Origin: Diogma glabrata
Lineage: Eukaryota > Arthropoda > Insecta > Diptera > Cylindrotomidae
Direction: 5' to 3'
Assembly (NCBI GenBank): GCA_963693315.1
Contig: OY856186.1
Span: forward strand, 299,032,452 to 299,096,451
DNA: 64,000 nt
Shown here: one piece after another, positions 56,038-64,000 of the stretch
How positions within the stretch are numbered: position 1 is the first letter of the stretch
Layout: every line of letters starts with the position of its first letter
Position numbers and translations under genes: made by a program
The notes under the pieces: model-generated
Told to the model about the DNA's origin: nothing
The model's input: only the letters and a program-made list of their open reading frames with translations
The model's database searches: none

Positions 56038-56187
56038 AAAAATAGTATATGATGCACGGACGTAAGCTATTTTGGACTTAATGTGGGTGCAAATCTCGGC
56101 TAGCGCCTCGATTTGCAAACTCCACATCCGTCCAAAATCTTTAGCTTTACGTCCTAGCATCATAATTCATAATGTACTATTTTTATA
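56038..56187. mobile_element. Short foldback (MITE-like), about 150 bp
   Basis: AATAGTA...GATGCACGGACGTAA and TTTTGGAC are mirrored by GTCCAAAAT, TTTACGTCCTAGCATCAT and TACTATTTTT. The centre also pairs: ATTTGCACCCACAT-type words with ATTTGCAAACTCCACAT. The structure is a small non-autonomous foldback; the superfamily is unknown. Confidence 0.7.
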
Positions 56188-56702
56188 GGAAATTGAACGA
56201 TGAATACGATGATTATATTAAAAACTACTTTCATGGGTAAATGGGGCAATGGTTGAAATTTAATTTTAACATTTTATTTGTTTATAACAATAGGAATTTG
56301 TGAATAACTTAAGTTGAAAATATTTATTTTTAAAAAACTCCATCTTTTAACTTTCAAATAAATAAAAGAAAAACCTTCTTCTTCTATAAAACTGAAGTTA
56401 TGAATTTTTGAAAATAAGTCTTCAAGCCGAAAATCACGAAATTCTCGAAATTTAGAACAGCTCTATTTTCCAAAAAAAAAAATCCTCGAACTCCTAAAAA
56501 AAATTTCAGCCAAATCAAAAATAGGTCGATCAGATTTTGTCCAAATCTGTTCGGTTTATTACCCATATAAAGAGTAACAGTAAAATTATAAAAAAAAAAC
56601 TTTGTTTTCTGTTTTCTTTAATTTTTGTTAAACTTATTAAATAAGTTATTTGCGTAAAGTAACAAGAGATTGACATTATTAAGTGCCAACGGCAAACAGT
56701 GT
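56188..56702. other. AT-rich spacer
   Basis: No gene or repeat is recognised. A 60-codon antisense frame has no known motif. Confidence 0.45.
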
Positions 56703-57780
56703 TAATTATGTAATGACATCATTCAATTTCACCAATAACATTTGAATTATACTAATAACACATAGTTATACGTCTGGCTGACTGCAATATTAAAAATTAT
56801 CAAATAATAATTAGACCAGCGTATAATTCACAAAAAATATATAGAGAAATGAAAAATGGCAAAAAATTTTCTAAACGAATTCCCCTCGTTCGTTGATAAA
56901 TTCTCATAAATTTTTGAAAAATTATGGCCTACGACCTCGTGCTATTATCAATATACTTGATTTCGAAATTTTTATCACCGCCCTTTGGAGATTACTACTA
57001 AAAATTTTTTGCCTTAGTTTTATTTTAATTTAAACCAATGAAATTCTCTAAAGTGTAATGACATCATTCAATTTCACCAATAAAATTTGAATTATACCAA
57101 TAACAAATATTTATACGCCTGGCCTACTGTTGGCCAAATATTTATAATATTTATACGTCTGGCCGTAAGCCGAGGGCTTTTATCAATACCACTTGCTTGA
57201 GGAATTTTTCAAAAAATTATGAGAATTTATCAACAAACGAGGGGAATTCGTTTAGAAAACGTTTTGCCATTTTTCATTCATTTATATATTTTGAATGAAT
57301 TATACGTTGGCTAACTGTGATATCAGTTAATTATTTCAAAATTAGACTGATAATTTTTAATATCCCAGTAGGCCAGACGTATAAATATTTGTTATTAGTA
57401 TAATTAAAATGTTATTGGTGAAATTGAATGATGTAATTACATTTTAGAGAATTTCATTTATTTAAATTAAAATAAAACTAAGGCAAAACATTTTCAATCT
57501 AATTTTGAAATAATTAACTTATATCACAGTAGTCCAACGTATAATTCATAAAAAATATATTGAAATGAAAAATGGCAAAACATTTTCTAAACGAATTCCC
57601 CTCGTTCGTTGGTAAATTCTCATAATCCTCAAGCAAGTGGTATTGATAATAGCCCTCGGCCTAAGGCCTCGTGCTTTTATCAAGTATATTGATAAAAGCA
57701 CGAGGCCTTAGGAAATTTCTGGCAAAAAATTATTTCGAATTATCACCACCCTTGGGAAATTACAACTGATGATTTTTAAA
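56703..57780. repeat. Repeat C cluster, mixed orientation
   Basis: Units run forward (56,703-57,150), reverse (57,165-57,490) and forward (57,490-57,780), and share the blocks found at 36-38 kb. Between the first two, CGTCTGGCC is repeated. At about 57,655-57,710 the GGCCTAAGGCCTCGTGCTTT hairpin word is itself inverted around AGTATATTGA. Confidence 0.83.
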
Positions 57781-57816
57781 ATTATTCAAGTTGTGTTTTG
57801 TATGTGATTGAAATGT

Positions 57817-57957
57817 TTGTGATTTTTTCTTGTATCTCTCATTTGTAGCGCCATTGCGGCAAACACAGGAACAGAAAAATCGCTCTATATAGCAATTATT
57901 CTGTTACGGTGTTCACCATAAAAGCGCTACAAATAGGATAAGAGAAAAAATCATAAA
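57817..57957. mobile_element. Short foldback (MITE-like), about 140 bp
   Basis: Arms of about 35 bp: TTTGTGATTTTTTCTTGTAT...TTTGTAGCGCC (57,817-57,852) and GCGCTACAAATAGGATAAG...AAAAATCATAAA (57,923-57,957). The centre holds further short pairings (CACAGGAACAG with CTGTTACGGTG). No coding sequence. Confidence 0.75.
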
Positions 57958-60202
57958 ATTTACTAAAATTAAACAATTTTAATTTGTTTATAAATCATTA
58001 TTGACTATATGTCTAGTTTCAAAGTGTACAATCTCAAGTGTTCCTGCATATATTACGAATATAAAATATTATTCTTAAGTGGCACAGAAAAGCAAAGTAA
58101 AATTGTCGAAATTTGCCATTTAACTTTGTATGAAAATTTTCAAAAAATTTTGTTTTGCTTTTGTGACCTACATAAGAAGAATATATTATATATTATAGTT
58201 GATTTATATTATAATTAATATTTTATTAACAAAGAATGCATTAATGAGCAGTTTTTGAACTATAATATGTTATATTCTTATAATATATAATAACTAATAT
58301 ATGATATAAAAATAACATAATATATAATGATAAATAAACCTCATGTATAACAAGAAAATGACATATTTTCGGTACATTAAAAATGTGAACTCTCAACAAT
58401 TTTTTCTTGAACTTGCCTCACAAAATATTTGAGAAATATACATATTTCATATACAAATTATGTAATCGTACACCTCCATTGTATTTTTGTAAAATTTGTT
58501 AAACAGCATAGATGAAAAGAGGTTGGATTGTGATGGGTAGTGGCTGGGTTAAAAGAGGAAGACTGAGAGGACGTGCGGGAGGAGAGGAGCAAAGGCCATG
58601 GATACGCCCTAGTTACTACTTAGTTATCATATAACATCAGGTAATGATATTTTTAGTTATATTTCGAGCAGTTAAAAATAAAATTGTTAATAGTATTCAA
58701 TAAAACGTATTTGTTTTATATATCTTTTGTCTACCTTTTACTAATTCTGAACAGTGTTTTTGGGACTTCATCAATAAAATAAAGTAAAACAATCGAAGCA
58801 CAATATGTTGAAGGCAAACTTGAGAAGCTTTTAGCATCGGCTAAAATTATTTAGTAGTATTCTTAAAACGAGATCATTATAAACTTCATCAATCCATAGA
58901 AAAAAATCGCACCTGAGGATAAATAAATAGTTCAGCCTAATAAAACATAACAAACGAAGAAATTATTAAACGGTTAAATAAATTTATATTGTTACGTTTT
59001 TATACTTTACTTCGAATCGGCCTTACTCTCAATTCGATAAACGTAATTCCCAAATCTCCTTCTGGATTCGACCACTGATTAGTTAGAAAAACACCAGGTT
59101 TTATTAATTATTGCACAGCTTTATTGTTTCACAACAACAAGAAAACAATACAGCAAACAACATTCCTATCTAGAATATTCCTATCTAGATTTCAATAGCT
59201 TCCAAAACTCCAACGGTTTATTGTAGAAATTTCCAGTACACAGCGTCCAAAATAATACACAAAATACTTCAATTGAATAACACTTAAAAATTTATTCACA
59301 AAAACTAATTTAAAACCAACTTCTATTTACACGATTTTATATGCAAGGTACAACGATTAATTTCATTTCACATTCCATTTAATTCAACTTTACATCATCG
59401 CAAACAGTTTAATTTAAAACTAATTATATTCAACAAAAAGAATTATAATTCTGCTAATTTCGCGATCATTCGAGGACACTTTCTTTACGAAGAAACCTCG
59501 AGAAAATCTAAGAATATTCGATAGCATTATTTTACCTAACATATTGATTTGATTCATAAAATAATTCAATTTTATTTCATGTTTTTGTTTTTATTTTTAA
59601 TCCTTTTCTTTTAAAAATGTGACGTTGTACAACTTGTATTTCATTGCGATTATGAAGAATCATAAGAATGTGATACATTTCAGTGTGACATTCCTTATAT
59701 ATTTGTCTAATAGTTGATGTAGACATTCAACAAGTGTCGCTCGTCTGCATTATTTATAGAATTCAATAAATTTTCGAGTCGGATTTTATTTATTTTCTTT
59801 GCATGATTATGATTTAATGAGTTTGTGAAAATATCTTAAGATAAGACTCCTGAAAATTATTTATTTATCAACTTTATTTATCAAAAAAATAAGTAGTAAA
59901 ATTAGTAGTAAAATTAGTTTTATTATTTCTTCTCATACTATCTTTAACATTCTTGCTGCATGACATTGAATTATGTTAAATTAAAATTGATTTCTTTCTT
60001 ATGTAAAGTTTATGATGGATTTTTAATACTCAGACTGAATTTTTTTATTTCCTGTTATATTTTGTCCGTTTTTTAATTTATTAAACTAATTTATTAGGAT
60101 TAGAAGGTTATTTGTTGTTTGGATTTCATTTCTAAATACATATGTAGTTTAAATTAGGTATTTAATGGGTTTTGTGTTATATGTAAAGCCAGCTAATAAT
60201 TT
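57958..60202. other. AT-rich region without recognisable genes
   Basis: Frames are under 70 codons. It contains GC-richer copy B of the non-coding module (58,470-58,612) and, at 59,165-59,190, a short direct repeat of ATTCCTATCTAGA. The block at about 58,990-59,541 starts TGTTACG and ends CTAACA like an LTR, but the flanks do not match. Confidence 0.5.
58470..58612 (+). other. GC-rich non-coding module, copy B
   Basis: A diverged counterpart of 49,812-49,990: ACACCTC, TTTGTTAAACAGCA, GAGGTTGGATTGTGATGG and GACGTGCGGGAGGAGAGG, followed by TACGCCCTAGTTAC. The order and strand are the same; the identity of the 5' part is higher than that of the 3' part. Confidence 0.45.
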
Positions 60203-60646
60203 AAACTAGGAGGGCCCGGCGTGCTTCGCTACGCTTATAAATAAAGTTTTTGCGTAGACATTTTGTTGACGTAGAAGCAATGATTTCAATAAGTGGTAAT
60301 GAGAAATGCTAGCATATAATTTTTCTTTTTCTTTTTAAATATATGAATGAAAAATAATCAAAACTCTAGCTGATCAGTTCGGATATATGAAAAATTAGCG
60401 ATCAAATAAGTTTTCAAGTAAGCTTATTTGATCACTAACTTATTTGATCTCTAATTTTTCATATATCCGAACTGATCAGCTAGAGTTTTGATTATTTTTC
60501 ATTCATATATTTAAAAAGAAAAAGAAAAATTATATGCTAGCATTTCTCATTACCACTTATTGAAATCATTGCTTCTACGTCAACAAAATGTCTACGCAAA
60601 AACTTTATTTATAAGCGTAGCGAAGCACGCCGGGCCCTCCTAGTTT
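60203..60646. mobile_element. 444-bp almost perfect palindrome (foldback)
   Basis: The arms (60,203-60,415 and about 60,434-60,646) begin AAACTAGGAGGGCCCGG and I see one difference over about 213 bp. The loop includes GTAAGCTTATTTGATCACT, which can pair with itself. The end word CCCGGCGTGCTTCGCTACGC is GC-rich and sharply bounded. Repeat D begins at its right end. No target duplication can be set. Confidence 0.88.
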
Positions 60647-60926
60647 CAATTATTCAGTTATTTTTCTTTTTACTTGCAAAAATATACTTAAGTCGGATGA
60701 AATTTGTGGCACCTATTCACAAAACATTCACACCAATACCAAAACTACGTGAAAAAGCCTCAAAAATTCAACCGCGCATAACTCCGATTCAGAGTACACA
60801 AAAAATAAAAGCAGAAATAACTTTTTTCCTTTCGTCAATACCAACAAAATATCACAATTTCAGATTTTTTAAAAATCAAAAATTTAAAAATCAACAAAAA
60901 AATGTACGTTTTCAAAATAATAGCCC
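60644..60926 (+). repeat. Dispersed repeat D, copy 2
   Basis: A copy of 7,210-7,481 with few differences. Here it is followed by CTCCTATAATAAG instead of SatA. The 113-codon frame starting inside it runs out into flanking DNA and is not a gene. Confidence 0.85.
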
Positions 60927-63065
<2,139 letters not shown>

Positions 63066-63560
63066 TTACAAAAGTAGTCTTCTTGGATGTTCGGCGAATC
63101 GTTTCAGAACTTCTTGTATGTAGAGTTTTTTGGTTATCACCATTTCACGATGAATGCTCAAAAGACATAGACCTGAAAGACAAGATTCATTTTCGATTAA
63201 AATTTTGATCGTATAATATGTTAGCTTAAATTTGTTACCAGTTAAACGATCTTCAACCATTTTATTCCGCAATCATGTTTTGCAATACTTGCCTCAATGT
63301 GCTGAACGAACGTTCTATTGTGCATGTTGTACAACGCTGAGCAATCAAAATATGAAGTGCGTGTTTTATAGAGGGGAAGAATTGGCCTCTTTCGCCACGT
63401 CGGTAAATTCCAAATTTTTTAGATCTTCAATGCTCATATTTTATCGGCCCAAACTTTGTACCAAAGCTCTATTTCGCTATGTAAATTGGCTATATAAGCT
63501 TGTAAAATCTTTTACTTTTGATTTAAAATTTTCCATTGTATCGCTCAGCATATTAGCGGG
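63066..63560 (-). pseudogene. hAT-type transposase, C-terminal fossil
   Basis: Read on the minus strand, pieces in more than one frame follow the order of the hAT C-terminal region: SEIELWYKVWADK (about 63,480), SIEDLKNLEFTDVA (about 63,420), TIERSFSTLRQV (about 63,300) and CLSGLCLLSIHREM (about 63,160). The ERSFS and SGL-LLSIHRE words are hallmarks of the hAT dimerisation domain. At least one in-frame stop (TAA near 63,270) and several frame changes interrupt it, and no N-terminal or zinc-finger part is seen. It is a decayed fragment. No terminal repeats were found. Confidence 0.75.
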
Positions 63561-64000
63561 ATAAAAATTAATTTAAATATCAGTAAATCGACATGGAACA
63601 GGGAAAAATGAAGTATTAAAAACACAATAATTATTTTAAATCACTATAATTAATTATTCGAAATACCCGTTTGTTTTAGGTGTTCGTTTTGATTGCCTTC
63701 ACAAAAGAATTTGTTCACATAAATTTAGATGAAAATAGGATAAAATTCATCAATTTAAGATAATATGACGAAAGACAGTCACTGTTGATAACTGTTGTTG
63801 AGCCTGCAAAATTTAGGTTATTATTACACATTTTCAAGTGCGTATTATTAATACCGACATCCGCATGATTATTGGGTTTGAGTTGAGAATATGTTGTGGG
63901 TAAAAAATCCATCTCCAACTTTTCTCCTCTGTTAAGATGACTCCTTTCGCAGAGAGTGTACGTATTCCTTAGATGTTTCATCGATACCACTACATATGTC
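63561..64000. other. AT-rich end of the window
   Basis: A 91-codon antisense frame (63,715-63,990) shows no family motif I know; I see nothing else. Confidence 0.45.

Noticed and set aside
58990..59541. Possible solo LTR (TGTTACG start, CTAACA end)
   Set aside because: The flanking 5-bp sequences (TATAT and TATTG) do not match and no internal element or second copy is present in the window.
63232..63564. Plus-strand frame of 110 codons with several Cys
   Set aside because: The hAT hallmark words are on the opposite strand, so this frame is a shadow.

Overview
The window reads as AT-rich, intron-bearing-animal DNA, almost certainly an insect or other arthropod. The evidence is the mix of mobile elements: a BEL/Pao retrotransposon with a tRNA-Tyr-type primer site, two Ty3/gypsy elements, two Jockey/CR1-like LINEs, an RTE-type LINE, hAT and other DDE transposase relics, and many foldback (MITE-like) repeats. 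I found no host protein gene, rRNA or tRNA gene. Every long reading frame belongs to a mobile element, so this looks like heterochromatin or a repeat-rich gene desert.

Layout. 1-7,480: a DNA transposon (about 100-bp terminal inverted repeats at 314 and 6,981) carries a decayed DDE-type transposase and is split by an almost intact LINE (2,073-5,879). 7,482-28,110: a composite satellite locus of two families, SatA (159-bp unit with a 32-bp dyad) and SatB (about 287 bp). A minus-strand gypsy element (9,819-17,398) sits in SatB and is itself split by a LINE (11,225-16,201). A BEL/Pao element with two 602-bp LTRs that read as identical (20,846-27,668) sits in SatA. 28,111-32,340: AT-rich DNA without recognisable genes.

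32,345-46,480: a cluster of a repeat I call repeat C, with an RTE LINE (32,505-35,892, 12-bp target duplication), a 564-bp foldback element and a 5,044-bp gypsy element (41,024-46,067). A 2,804-bp segment holding the foldback, the 5' LTR and the start of gag is tandemly duplicated (36,462-39,265 and 39,266-42,069) and the copies read as identical. 46,488-47,697: a foldback of about 1.2 kb. 48,024-55,027: a 7-kb structure with inverted arms of about 1.5 kb built of minisatellites. 55,028-64,000: AT-rich DNA with more repeat C, small MITEs, a 444-bp almost perfect palindrome (60,203-60,646), a (TA)n tract of about 190 bp and a hAT transposase fossil at 63,066-63,560.

The nesting gives a relative history. 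SatA and SatB are older than the gypsy and BEL insertions, the LINE at 11-16 kb is younger than the gypsy it interrupts, and the 2.8-kb duplication is younger than the second gypsy. BEL is the youngest datable insertion. The most unusual theme is the density of long inverted repeats, which would form double-stranded RNA if transcribed.
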